Source: DASXMT01 sp963803065
GTDB lineage: Bacteria; Actinomycetota; Acidimicrobiia; Acidimicrobiales; RAAP-2
Length of the DNA: 64,000 nucleotides
Direction of reading: 5' to 3'
NCBI GenBank assembly: GCA_963803065.1
Contig: CAWDKW010000009.1
Coordinates: forward strand, 1 to 64,000
The notes under the pieces are model-generated. The model did no database searches, had not been told where the DNA came from, and saw nothing but the letters and a program-made list of their open reading frames with translations. Shown piece by piece: positions 33,902-42,137 of this stretch; the stretch's first letter is position 1; each line of letters starts with the position of its first letter. The position numbers and the translations under genes were made by a program.

Positions 33902-35244
33902 CCGGGGACCCAATCGGTCCCGGCCAGCGGCACCTTGGCCATGGCCGCCGCCTCCACCGTGAGCGCGGCGAGATCCTCCGGTTCCAGATGGTGGACGTCG
34001 GACTTCCCACAGGCCCGGGCCAGTGCGGTGAGCTCCATGGTGATGGCCCGCAAGTAGTTGGCTACTTCCTCCGCCGCCCGGTCGGCATCCAGTCGGCTCT
34101 CGAGGTCGACGTCCTGGGTGGTGATGCCTACGGGGCAGCGGCCGGTATGGCAGTTGGCGCACTGCCCTGGGCTCGTGTGCAAGGCGCGGTAGTCCTCGGT
34201 GACGTCGAGGATGGAGCCGCCGATCTTCACGTGAGATCGGTTGCAGCCCAGCGCCACCAGGGCGGCGACGCCGATCGAGACGGCATCGGCCCCGAGGGCC
34301 AAGGCCTTGGCCACGTCGGCTCCCGAGCGGATGCCTCCGGACACCACCAATTGGACCTCGCCCTCCATTCCGATATCGGCCAGGGCCTCCGCGGCCAATC
34401 GCACCGCCGGGAGCGTGGGTATCCCGGCGTGTTCGATGAATACGTCCTGCGTGGCGGCGGTGCCGCCCTGCATCCCGTCGACCACCACCACGTCGGCACC
34501 AGCGGCCACCGCCAGCTTCACGTCGTGGTCCACCCTCGTGGCGCCGATCTTGACGTAGATCGGTACCTGCCACTCGGTGGCCTCGCGAAGTTCCTCGATC
34601 TTGATGCGAAGGTCGTCGGGACCGACCCAGTCGGGATGGCGGCTGGCGGAGCGTTGGTCGATCCCCGGCGGCAGCGTGCGCATCGCCGCCACCCGATCGT
34701 TGACCTTCTGGCCGAGCAGCATCCCACCACCGCCCGGCTTGGCTCCCTGTCCGATCACGATCTCGACTGCATCGGCCTGGCGCAGGTCGGCCGGGTCGAA
34801 TCCGTAACGCGACGGCAGCACCTGGTAGACGAGCTGTTCGGACGCGGCGCGTTCCTCGGGCGTCATGCCGCCGTCCCCGGTGGTGGTGGACGTACCTACC
34901 GCGGTGGCAGCACGGCCCAACGCCTCTTTGGCCGAGGCGGACAGGGCGCCGAAGCTCATCCCGGCGATCGTGATGGGGATCTCGATCTCGATGGGTTCGG
35001 CACCGTGACGAGCGCCCAGCAGGGTGCGGGTCTCGCACCGCTCCCGATAGCCCTCGAGCGGGTAGCGGGATGCCGACGCGGTCAGGAAGACGAGGTCGTC
35101 GAAGGTCGGCAACCGGCGCCTCGCCCCCAGCCCCCTGATCGGGTACTGGCCACTATCGGCCATCTGGTGGATCCGGGCGATGACGTCGGGCGGGAAGGTC
35201 CCGCTGGCCACCGCAGGGGCCACGGTGCGGTCGAACGTGGTCAT
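33898..35244 (-). CDS. FMN-binding glutamate synthase domain protein (MgsC/GltB domain II-like)
   Basis: A 448-aa protein equal to the central FMN/iron-sulfur domain of glutamate synthase. Visible features are ITIAGMSFGALSASAKEALG, TTTGDGGM, IGQGAKPGGGGMLLG, VVVDGMQGGTAATQDVF, SGGIRSGADVAKALALGADAV (the last is the FMN-phosphate site) and the 3Fe-4S cysteines 362, 365 and 370 (CANCHTGRC). As a separate gene beside GXGXG and class II amidotransferase genes, it matches the three-subunit layout of N-methylglutamate synthase and related type III glutamate synthases. Its start overlaps the GXGXG stop (TGATG). Confidence 0.9.
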   Translation of the reverse strand: MTTFDRTVAPAVASGTFPPDVIARIHQMADSGQYPIRGLGARRRLPTFDDLVFLTASASRYPLEGYRERCETRTLLGARHGAEPIEIEIPITIAGMSFGALSASAKEALGRAATAVGTSTTTGDGGMTPEERAASEQLVYQVLPSRYGFDPADLRQADAVEIVIGQGAKPGGGGMLLGQKVNDRVAAMRTLPPGIDQRSASRHPDWVGPDDLRIKIEELREATEWQVPIYVKIGATRVDHDVKLAVAAGADVVVVDGMQGGTAATQDVFIEHAGIPTLPAVRLAAEALADIGMEGEVQLVVSGGIRSGADVAKALALGADAVSIGVAALVALGCNRSHVKIGGSILDVTEDYRALHTSPGQCANCHTGRCPVGITTQDVDLESRLDADRAAEEVANYLRAITMELTALARACGKSDVHHLEPEDLAALTVEAAAMAKVPLAGTDWVPG

Positions 35245-35936
35245 CAGTAGTCCCCGTGGTTGTGGGTGGAAAAGTGGTAGAGCTCCCGGGCCGACCCCAC
35301 CCGCCGGACCCGGTTGGGGTCGATGTGGTCGAAACCGGTGCGCGCCACCAACCCCTTGACCGCCAACACGTCGTCGTCGGTCAACTCCTCCTCGCGTGCG
35401 TCAGCGCCCAAGGAGGCGATCGATCCCCCGACGTAGATCACCGCCTCGTACAACGAGTCGCCGAGCCCGTGGCCGGCGTCACCGCCGATAAGGATGGTGC
35501 CTGCCTGGGCCATGAACCCGGTCATGGCGCCGGCATCACCGGCGATGGCCACGGTGCCGCCCTTCAGCGAGATGCCGGCTCGGAGCGACGCATCGCCCTC
35601 GATGGCGATGGTCCCGCCGCGGGCGCTCGACCCGGCGCTCTGGGACGCGCTGCCGAGAACCTGGACCGAGCCGCCCATGAGGTTCTCGCCCACCGACCAG
35701 CCGACGAAACCGTCGACGACGATGTTGGGACCCTCGCCGCCGCTGGTCCCGCACAGGCCCCCGATGAAGTACCCGGCATTGCCCTCGATGGTGACCGATA
35801 CCGGGTCAGCCAGCCCGACGGCCAGGTTGTGACGGCCCCGGGGCTGTAGGACGCGGGCCGACGACCCGGGCGGCAGCGACCGCAGCGCGGTGTTCACTTC
35901 CCGTACGGACAGGCAGTCGCAGTTCAACAGGTCCAC
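35244..35936 (-). CDS. GXGXG domain protein (MgsB/GltB domain III-like)
   Basis: A 230-aa right-handed beta-helix protein equal to the C-terminal alpha-subunit domain of glutamate synthase. Its Gly-x-x-Gly-x-Gly turns repeat through the chain: GNAGYFIGGLCGTSGGEGPN, GSVQVLGSASQSAG, GGTIAIEGDASLRAG, GGTVAIAGDAGAMTG and GTILIGGDAGHGLG. The domain is structural and links amidotransferase and synthase parts. The gene overlaps the amidotransferase upstream by 13 bp and the FMN subunit downstream by 1 bp, which suggests balanced production of a complex. Confidence 0.9.
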   Translation of the reverse strand: MDLLNCDCLSVREVNTALRSLPPGSSARVLQPRGRHNLAVGLADPVSVTIEGNAGYFIGGLCGTSGGEGPNIVVDGFVGWSVGENLMGGSVQVLGSASQSAGSSARGGTIAIEGDASLRAGISLKGGTVAIAGDAGAMTGFMAQAGTILIGGDAGHGLGDSLYEAVIYVGGSIASLGADAREEELTDDDVLAVKGLVARTGFDHIDPNRVRRVGSARELYHFSTHNHGDY

Positions 35937-36847
35937 GTGTAGACCTCCGCAGGTCGGGGCTCGAAGACGGTGGCCGTCGAGATGTCGGGTAGATGGGCCA
36001 GGGCCTGGTACTCCGAGGCGACGGCGACGTACCTCGGCGTCTCGGCGACCACGGCCGGCTTGCAGGCGAACGGATCGCGTACCACCGACATCGCAGTGGC
36101 CGTTGTGATGACCAGGGTGAAGAATCCATCGAGCTCCTTGATCACCCAGCGGGTCGACTCCTCAAGATCGTCCCCCAGCGAGAGCCGCTCAGCCAGCAGT
36201 CGCGCGGCCACTTCGGAGTCGTTGTCCGACTCGAAGACGACCCCTCGGGCCTGCAGGGAGCGCCGCACGCTGGCGTAGTTGGAGAACGAGCCGTTGTGCA
36301 CCACGCACAGGTCCGGAGTAGGAGCGAAGGGGTGGGAGTGCAACAGCGTGACCGCCGACTCGGTCGCCATCCTGGTGTGGGCCACGGCGAGATAGCCGGG
36401 CCAGTGGGCGAGGCCGATCCGGCGACAGGTCTCCTCGGGACGGCCGATGTCCTTGACCACCACTGCGGCGGCGCCAGTGGCCACGATCCGGACCGCCGGC
36501 CAGCGGTCACCTATGCATGCCTGCACCTCAGCCGCCAGCTGGGCCGATGTTTCGATCACCGCGCCGCGCGGGAACGGCTGCACGGTGACGGCTGCTCCGA
36601 ACCGCTCCCGAACATCGGCCGACAGCGCCACCCAGGGCAAACTCACATCGCTCCCCACCGAGATCCTCACCGGAGGATCGGGACCATCGGGCAGTGAGTG
36701 GTCGCCGACGCTGGAGTGGCTGTACACGGCGAGGCCCGACGAGTCCGGTCCCCGGTCGGCAAGAGCACCGATCATCGGCTCGAGCATCCCGCCCAGCGCT
36801 GGCTCGAGGGCGGCATCTTTGATCAGCAGGCCAACCACGCCACACAT
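35924..36847 (-). CDS. Class II glutamine amidotransferase (MgsA/GltB domain I-like)
   Basis: A 307-aa Ntn-type amidotransferase. Cys2 (MCGVVGL) becomes the N-terminal nucleophile. Further motifs are ALADRGPDSSG, AHTRMATESAVTLLHSHPF, LCVVHNGSFSNYASVR and FESDNDSEVAARL. This is the glutaminase part of a split glutamate synthase. In N-methylglutamate synthase the equivalent subunit is retained although the enzyme uses an amine. It heads the set GATase II - GXGXG - FMN synthase - FAD oxidase, all overlapping. Confidence 0.92.
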   Translation of the reverse strand: MCGVVGLLIKDAALEPALGGMLEPMIGALADRGPDSSGLAVYSHSSVGDHSLPDGPDPPVRISVGSDVSLPWVALSADVRERFGAAVTVQPFPRGAVIETSAQLAAEVQACIGDRWPAVRIVATGAAAVVVKDIGRPEETCRRIGLAHWPGYLAVAHTRMATESAVTLLHSHPFAPTPDLCVVHNGSFSNYASVRRSLQARGVVFESDNDSEVAARLLAERLSLGDDLEESTRWVIKELDGFFTLVITTATAMSVVRDPFACKPAVVAETPRYVAVASEYQALAHLPDISTATVFEPRPAEVYTWTC

Positions 36848-36982
36848 ACGGTTCGTCCTCTCACTCGCATGCTCTGTTCACAGACCGTCGGGCGGGGTCG
36901 TCTGACCTTGCCGGCCGTCGTCGTAGCGCGGCAGGTCCTCGAACGAACGACTGGCCGGTGGCCATCTCTCGCTGTGGCGCCC

Positions 36983-37672
36983 TCACGACGTGCCCGCGCT
37001 CGGCCGCGCGTAGCTGACCGTATAGGACGGGGCGGCCGACGGGCTGCGCAACTGCGGATCGGGCAACGGGCCCTCGTAGCAAGTCCGCATGGGAACCACG
37101 CCCGCCCAGATGGGCAGGCCATAGTCCTCCTCGTTGTCTTCGGGCCAGCCGGTCCTGACCTTGGCCGACGCCTCGACGATCGGCAGCCGCAACAGCATGG
37201 TGGCCCGCAACTCCTTCTCGGTGGGGACACGAGCGTCTGCTGTCCGACCGGGGATCACGTGCTCAACGAGCGCCTCGAGACCTCGGGCCTTCTCGTCGAG
37301 GTCGCCGACCTCGGTTGCATCGCCCAAGAGCACAACCGAGCGGTAGTTGATGTCGGTGTTGTACGTCGACCGGGCGACGACCAGGCCGTCCACGATTGTC
37401 ACGGTCATGCAGATCTCCCGGTCGGCTCGTGCGTCGCGGAACAACCTGCTGGCCGCCGAGCCGTGCAGGTAGACGACATCGCCGTGGCGCCCGTAGGCCA
37501 ACGGGATGACCACCGGAAATCCCTTGTCGGTCTGCAGGCCGACGTGGCACACCAGGCCCTCGTCCAAGATGGCATCGATGGTGGCCCGGTCGTAGGCGGC
37601 GCGATGGGCGTAGCGGTGGACCGTCGTCCGTTCCGACGATGCCACGTTCCGTTCCGACGATGGGCCGCTCAT
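36983..37672 (-). CDS. Pyridoxamine 5'-phosphate oxidase-like flavin split-barrel protein
   Basis: A protein of about 229 aa with the FMN-binding split-barrel fold of the Pyridox_ox_2/NimA-like group: CHVGLQTDKGFPVVIPLAYGRHGDVVYLHGS, the segment REICMTVTIVDGLVVARS and YRSVVLLGDATEV. Such proteins bind flavin or haem, and the substrate is unknown. No ribosome site is seen for this ATG or for one at 37690. The nearer start is used because the farther one lies within a candidate operator. It is probably first in the transcript leading to the split glutamate synthase 135 bp downstream. Confidence 0.8.
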   Translation of the reverse strand: MSGPSSERNVASSERTTVHRYAHRAAYDRATIDAILDEGLVCHVGLQTDKGFPVVIPLAYGRHGDVVYLHGSAASRLFRDARADREICMTVTIVDGLVVARSTYNTDINYRSVVLLGDATEVGDLDEKARGLEALVEHVIPGRTADARVPTEKELRATMLLRLPIVEASAKVRTGWPEDNEEDYGLPIWAGVVPMRTCYEGPLPDPQLRSPSAAPSYTVSYARPSAGTS

Positions 37673-37674
37673 TG

Positions 37675-37689
37675 GGAAACATTGTTGCA
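37675..37689. promoter_or_regulatory. Candidate operator, amine-cluster motif copy 2
   Basis: GGAAACATTGTTGCA matches TGCAACAACGTTGCA at 11 of 15 positions and the copy at 31605 over a longer stretch. It lies at the start of the flavin split-barrel gene in a divergent promoter region (37673-37871). That region also holds two copies of GTGTTAACGG (near 37718 and 37763) and an AGTGTT/AACACT inverted pair. Confidence 0.5.
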
Positions 37690-37821
37690 TGAAGTGAAAC
37701 TGAGCGGGTTTCCACCGTGTTAACGGACCAGAACCACGCCCGTCTGGGCTCGGAACCCTTCAGTGTTAACGGTGAGGCAACACTTCGTAACCGTGCGGTA
37801 ACCCATCTCGGTTTCCTGTGG

Positions 37822-37836
37822 TGCAACGTTGTTGCA
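37822..37836. promoter_or_regulatory. Candidate operator, perfect palindrome, amine-cluster motif copy 3
   Basis: TGCAAC-GTT-GTTGCA is an inverted repeat with perfect 6-bp arms, 36 bp before the start of the plus-strand GS-like gene. It is the most symmetrical copy of the motif also seen at 31605 and 37675. The XRE-cupin protein of the cluster is the natural candidate to bind it, by inference. Confidence 0.6.
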
Positions 37837-37871
37837 AGCCACTGCTGATACCAGAACCGAGGAGAAGGGCC

Positions 37872-39284
37872 ATGGACATGTCCTCCGTGTTGAACCCGGC
37901 CCAACCGACCGGCTCAGGAGGTCCCGCTCCGTCCAACCGCGACGACTTCGAGCGCGCCCTGGCCAAGGACGAGATCGAATTCCTCTTCGCCATGTTCGTG
38001 GACATGCACGGAAAGCCCTGCGCCAAGTTGGTCCCGGTCCGGGCACTGGACCAACTCCTGGCCGAGGGAGCCGGGTTCGCCGGCTTCGCCGCCGGACCTA
38101 TCGGCCAGACGCCGGCCTCGCCGGACCTGCTGGCCATGCCCGACCTGGCCTCCTACATGCCAGCCCCGTGGCGACCAGGCCTCGGCATCGTCCAGTGCGA
38201 CCCGACGTGCGAGGGGGAGCTCTGGCCCTATGCCCCCCGGGTCATCCTCCGGCGCATCCTCGATCGGCTGGCCGAGACCCGCCTTTCCATGCGAGCTGGG
38301 GCCGAGGTCGAGTACTTCCTCATCCGTCAGGGACCAAACGGCAAGATCGAGGTGGCCGACGCACGGGACTCCTCGGCCCTGCCCTGTTACGACGCCAGGG
38401 CCCTTACCCGCATGTACGACCACCTGACGTCGGTGGCCCGACTCCAGACCGAGCTGGGTTGGGCCAACTACGCCAGTGATCACGAGGACGCCAACGGTCA
38501 GTTCGAGCAGAACTTCCGCTATGCCGAGCCGATGGTGACGGCCGACCGGATCGTGGTCTTCCGGTACATGGTTCACTGCCTGGCCGCCGATGCCGGCATG
38601 CTCGCCACGTTCATGCCCAAGCCCTTCCAGCACCTGACCGGGAACGGGATGCACATGCACACCAGCTTGTGGGACCCCGCCGGGACCACCGAGCTCTGCC
38701 TCGAGCCCAACGACCCCCGGGGCCTCGGTCTTTCGGAACTGGCATACCACTACATCGGTGGCCTCTTGGCCCACGCTCCGGCACTGACCGCTCTGGCCTG
38801 CCCGACGGTCAACTCCTACAAGCGACTGGGCGCTGGAGCACCCGATTCGGGTGCCGCCTGGTCACCGGCCTATGCCACCTACGGAGGCAACGACCGGACC
38901 CAGATGCTCCGGGTGCCCGAACCGGGCCGGGTGGAGAACCGGTGCATCGACGGTGCGGCCAACCCCTATCTGGCCCTTACCGCACAGATCGCGGCCGGAC
39001 TGGATGGAATCGTCCGACAGCTCGATCCCGGTGAGCCCTGCGATTCGAACCTGTTGGCCTTGGACAAAGACGTAGCAGCCGACCGAGGACTGCGGAGGCT
39101 CCCGACCACCCTCCCTGAGGCGCTCGACAATCTCGAATTGGACGACGTACTGCGCGATGCGCTGGGCAAGACCCCGCAGGGCGATTACGTCGACTACTTC
39201 ATCGACGTCAAGCGGTCCGAGTTCCGCAGCTACCACGCCCAGGTGTCGCCGTGGGAGATCGATCACTACCTGAGCCTGTTCTGA
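37872..39284 (+). CDS. Glutamine synthetase family (type III/GlnT-like) ligase
   Basis: A 470-aa GS-fold ligase, the third in the cluster. Motifs are RAGAEVEYFLIR, DHEDANGQFEQNFRY (metal and glutamate sites), TFMPKPFQHLTGNGMHMHTSLW (nucleotide loop with the conserved His pair), NSYKRL, NDRTQMLRVPEPGRVENRCIDGAANPYLA, and a normal C terminus. It is closer to GlnT/glutamate-methylamine-ligase-like enzymes than to housekeeping GlnA. The ATG follows a strong GGAGAAGGG site. It is divergent from the flavin/split-glutamate-synthase operon and leads a unit with an APC permease. Confidence 0.88.
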   Translation: MDMSSVLNPAQPTGSGGPAPSNRDDFERALAKDEIEFLFAMFVDMHGKPCAKLVPVRALDQLLAEGAGFAGFAAGPIGQTPASPDLLAMPDLASYMPAPWRPGLGIVQCDPTCEGELWPYAPRVILRRILDRLAETRLSMRAGAEVEYFLIRQGPNGKIEVADARDSSALPCYDARALTRMYDHLTSVARLQTELGWANYASDHEDANGQFEQNFRYAEPMVTADRIVVFRYMVHCLAADAGMLATFMPKPFQHLTGNGMHMHTSLWDPAGTTELCLEPNDPRGLGLSELAYHYIGGLLAHAPALTALACPTVNSYKRLGAGAPDSGAAWSPAYATYGGNDRTQMLRVPEPGRVENRCIDGAANPYLALTAQIAAGLDGIVRQLDPGEPCDSNLLALDKDVAADRGLRRLPTTLPEALDNLELDDVLRDALGKTPQGDYVDYFIDVKRSEFRSYHAQVSPWEIDHYLSLF

Positions 39285-39357
39285 CCCCGAGCCCCTGCTG
39301 ACCTGCCGCACCCAAGCGAGGACGCTCCCAACGTCCGCTTAGCCAAGGAGCATCTCC

Positions 39358-40938
39358 ATGAGCACAGAGACCACGGGCACCACACCCGAGATCGAGACCT
39401 CACTCCACCGGGGGACCAACTGGTGGGGCGCCTTCGTCATCGGGCTGGCCGGCACCATCTTGGTCACCGGCATCGTGCCCTTTGCCGTGTCCTCCATGGG
39501 AGCGGCAGCCATCCCGGCCATTGCCCTGGTCGTGGTGTTGGGCATGTTCTTGTGCCTGTGCATGGCGGAAATGGCCGCCATGCTGCCTCACCGCACCGGC
39601 GGGCTCCCCTCGTTCGCCTACGACGCCTTCAAGCCCTTGGGCCATGGGGTGGCACGCCACGTCGGCGGCGTGTCGGGCTGGGGCTATTGGTTGGGCTGGT
39701 TCCCGGTTGCGCCCATCAACATGCTTTTGGCTGCCGGCTACATCGCTGTGCTCTTCCACGTGCCGCTCGGTCGTTCGGTCCTGCCCCTGGGCAGCGTGGG
39801 CACGCCTGTCACCATCGGCGTCCTGGTCATCACCGTCATCGGGCTGGTGGCGCTCTACGTCCCCTGCTACCTGGGCATCCGGCTCGGCGCCGTCTTCGCT
39901 ACCGTGCTCGGAATCGTCTCCATGGTGCCGCTGACCCTGCTGGTCATTCTGCCCGCCTTCAAGCCGAGCACCTTCCACTGGTCGAATGTATCGGGCTTCC
40001 ACTTCGCCGATCCGAAAACAGCCAGCTTCACGTTCTTCATGGCCTGGATCTTCGTCATCTCCTGGAACGCCCTGGCCATGGAAGCAGCGGCCTGCTACGT
40101 GGGTGAGTGCCGCGATCCTGGCCGCGACGCCAAGATCGCGCTCACCGCAGAGGGGGCCTATGGCGTGTTCATCTACATCGCCACTGCGGTCGTCTTCGTG
40201 GCGGTCCTCGGCGCCTCGCTCAAGACGGCCGACCCCTTGACCTTGTACACCAGTTTCTGCGACCACATCTTCGGGAACTCGCCATGGGTCAAGTACGTAA
40301 TTGGCATACCGCTGGTGTTCGCTCTCCTGCTCTCCGTCCTCAACGCCATCATGGGAGTGGGTCGATCGCTGTTCCAGGCCTCGGAGGACGGGCTGTTGCC
40401 CCGTTGGTTCATGCACAAGAACCGCCATCACGTCCCGGACCGGGCCATGGCCTTCAATGTGGTCTGCGCCATCATCGTCGCCCTGTTCGGTTCTCCGGTA
40501 CGGATCTATATCTTCTCCAACGTTGGCTACCTTGCAGCTGTCATCCCGGCATTGCTCGGGTACTTCGTGATGCGGCAGTTCCAAAAGGAGCGTGTGAGCC
40601 CGTTCCGGCTGCCGGGTGCCTTCCGGTGGGCAGCCCTGTTGGTTGCGGGCTTTATCACCTTCACCTTCGTCTTTGGCGGGTGGAACACGCCGGAGATCGT
40701 GGTCGGCCCGGGCACCTCTCATTTCCTCTTCATCTTGGGCGTGATCATCGTGCTGGCCTACGTGCCCCTGTACTGGTGGCGCAAGCTGAGCGATCGACGC
40801 CTGGGGTCTGCCTTGGTTGACTCCGTGCACGAGCCCATTGCCTCGCCCGGTGCTGCCGCCATCAACTTCGACGATCCTGTCCCCACCGGGCCGGTCCCGG
40901 TGAGCAGCGAAATCGGCGACACGGTGGAGGCGCCGTGA
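39358..40938 (+). CDS. APC superfamily amino acid/amine permease
   Basis: A 526-aa transporter with about 12 hydrophobic segments. The N-terminal unwound-helix region reads TILVTGIVPFAVSSMGAAA, followed by EMAAMLPHRTGGLPSFAYDAF, the family Gly/Ala-rich start of the amino acid-polyamine-organocation superfamily. It resembles ethanolamine/GABA-type permeases rather than ion channels. AAGGAG lies 9 nt before ATG. Between a GS-like ligase and the split-synthase cluster, it probably imports the amine or amino acid that the cluster degrades. Confidence 0.88.
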   Translation: MSTETTGTTPEIETSLHRGTNWWGAFVIGLAGTILVTGIVPFAVSSMGAAAIPAIALVVVLGMFLCLCMAEMAAMLPHRTGGLPSFAYDAFKPLGHGVARHVGGVSGWGYWLGWFPVAPINMLLAAGYIAVLFHVPLGRSVLPLGSVGTPVTIGVLVITVIGLVALYVPCYLGIRLGAVFATVLGIVSMVPLTLLVILPAFKPSTFHWSNVSGFHFADPKTASFTFFMAWIFVISWNALAMEAAACYVGECRDPGRDAKIALTAEGAYGVFIYIATAVVFVAVLGASLKTADPLTLYTSFCDHIFGNSPWVKYVIGIPLVFALLLSVLNAIMGVGRSLFQASEDGLLPRWFMHKNRHHVPDRAMAFNVVCAIIVALFGSPVRIYIFSNVGYLAAVIPALLGYFVMRQFQKERVSPFRLPGAFRWAALLVAGFITFTFVFGGWNTPEIVVGPGTSHFLFILGVIIVLAYVPLYWWRKLSDRRLGSALVDSVHEPIASPGAAAINFDDPVPTGPVPVSSEIGDTVEAP

Positions 40939-41513
40939 CCACCGTGAGAACAGCCCCTGAAGGCGCCGATTCTCACGACATGGCCGAACCCGACGCCTTC
41001 AACAGCGCCTCCAACCGCTCGAGGGCGCGTCGTTCCGGCTTCACACGCATCTTCAGGAGAAAAGGACGGTTCGACCCACAGCCGTCGCAATCGTCGGTCG
41101 TCCTGCTCGCCTCGCATGGCGGACCCTTCCCCAAGGCCGCCATCCAAGAGGCCGTACAGTTGAGCGGCGCGGGGCCGGTGGCGGTCATCACCATCGCACG
41201 GCTGTACGGATCTGCCTTCGGGCTGCCCAACCCAGGTCTTCTGCCGACGACCAAGGAAATGGACGTCCAGCGAGCGCAGGTCCAGCGGGCCATCAGGTCC
41301 ATCGAGCGGACCGGGCACGAAGCCTGGGGCCAGGTGGCGGTGTCCCGGCGGCCGGCCAAGACCATCGCCCGGGCCGCCGAGGCCCGAGGAGTGCGGCACG
41401 TTCTCGTGTGCGCGCCACCGTCGCCCCGGTGGCGCCGGGTGGTCGAAGGAGATCCAGTCAAGGATATTCGGCGCCGGGTACGGAACGAGATCACCGTGCA
41501 GCTCGCCAGCTGA
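40935..41513 (+). CDS. Usp-like small protein coupled to permease
   Basis: A 192-aa protein whose GTG start overlaps the permease stop (GTGA). After a basic 50-residue head it has a Rossmann-like pattern: SSVVLLASHGGPFPKAAIQEAV, GPVAVITIARLYG, then helices and VRHVLVCAPPSPRWRRVVEGD. This resembles universal stress proteins without a clear nucleotide loop. Usp domains often regulate transporters, and such coupling to a permease gene fits. I am not certain of the family. Confidence 0.65.
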   Translation: MTTVRTAPEGADSHDMAEPDAFNSASNRSRARRSGFTRIFRRKGRFDPQPSQSSVVLLASHGGPFPKAAIQEAVQLSGAGPVAVITIARLYGSAFGLPNPGLLPTTKEMDVQRAQVQRAIRSIERTGHEAWGQVAVSRRPAKTIARAAEARGVRHVLVCAPPSPRWRRVVEGDPVKDIRRRVRNEITVQLAS

Positions 41514-41573
41514 CGGCCTGCCCTAGACCGACCGAACAAGCTCCGTCAGTGGAGAAATGAAGGAGAAGATGCC

Positions 41574-42056
41574 ATGGCCGTCTACCTGAGCATGCAGCGC
41601 GTGCGCTTCTCGAGTCCTGATGCCTACGAAAAGTTCCAGGTGGTCTTCGGGAATGTCCGCCATCACCTCATGTCGAAACCGGGGTTCCTCCATCTCACCT
41701 GGTGGAACCACCCTGACGAGCCCGGCTGGTTCAACGAGGTGAGCCTCTGGGCCAGCAAGGAGGCGCTCAACGATTGGCACATGGACACCTATCACAAGCA
41801 CGCCAAGGAGTGGGCGGCGAACGGCGCCATCATGGAAGACATCATCACCAACTTCGAACTGGTGAGCACTCGGTTGCTCCGCATCTGTCCGACGTGCGGG
41901 AACTTCCAAGACAAGCCCTACGAGCTCACCCAGGAGCAGATGGTGCTCAAGGAGAGCTGCCCGCAATGCGGCTTCCACTTTCCCGTGGCCGCAGAGACGC
42001 CAACGAGCACCTCGGTGTTCAAGGATCTGGTCGGCGCGCCGCAGGAGAGCGCGTAG
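41574..42056 (+). CDS. Antibiotic biosynthesis monooxygenase-like domain with C-terminal zinc ribbon
   Basis: A 160-aa protein. Residues 1-95 look like a dimeric alpha/beta-barrel of the ABM type (QRVRFSSPDAYEKFQ, SKPGFLHLTWWNHPDEPGWFNEVSLWASKEAL). Residues 104-135 carry two Cys pairs, CPTCG and CPQCG, forming a probable zinc ribbon. The ribosome site AAGGAGAAG is clear. It closes the plus-strand unit of the amine cluster. The fusion is unusual. A role in handling a reactive intermediate or sensing metal is speculation. Confidence 0.72.
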   Translation: MAVYLSMQRVRFSSPDAYEKFQVVFGNVRHHLMSKPGFLHLTWWNHPDEPGWFNEVSLWASKEALNDWHMDTYHKHAKEWAANGAIMEDIITNFELVSTRLLRICPTCGNFQDKPYELTQEQMVLKESCPQCGFHFPVAAETPTSTSVFKDLVGAPQESA

Positions 42057-42137
42057 CGACGGAGGGAGCGGGCGAGGTCACTTGCTCCTGGGGACAGAGC
42101 GCCGCTTCGCCGGCGATCGGCCTCGTTGCTCGTCCCA

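Noticed and set aside
32711..35038. A 775-codon frame fusing the FAD oxidase to upstream sequence
   Set aside because: The upstream half is a shadow of the FMN glutamate-synthase gene. The oxidase starts at the ATG at 33901 with ATGA coupling.
32711..36847. Calling the cluster a complete N-methylglutamate pathway
   Set aside because: The split synthase and ligases fit, but no multi-subunit N-methylglutamate dehydrogenase genes are seen, so methylamine as substrate is not claimed.
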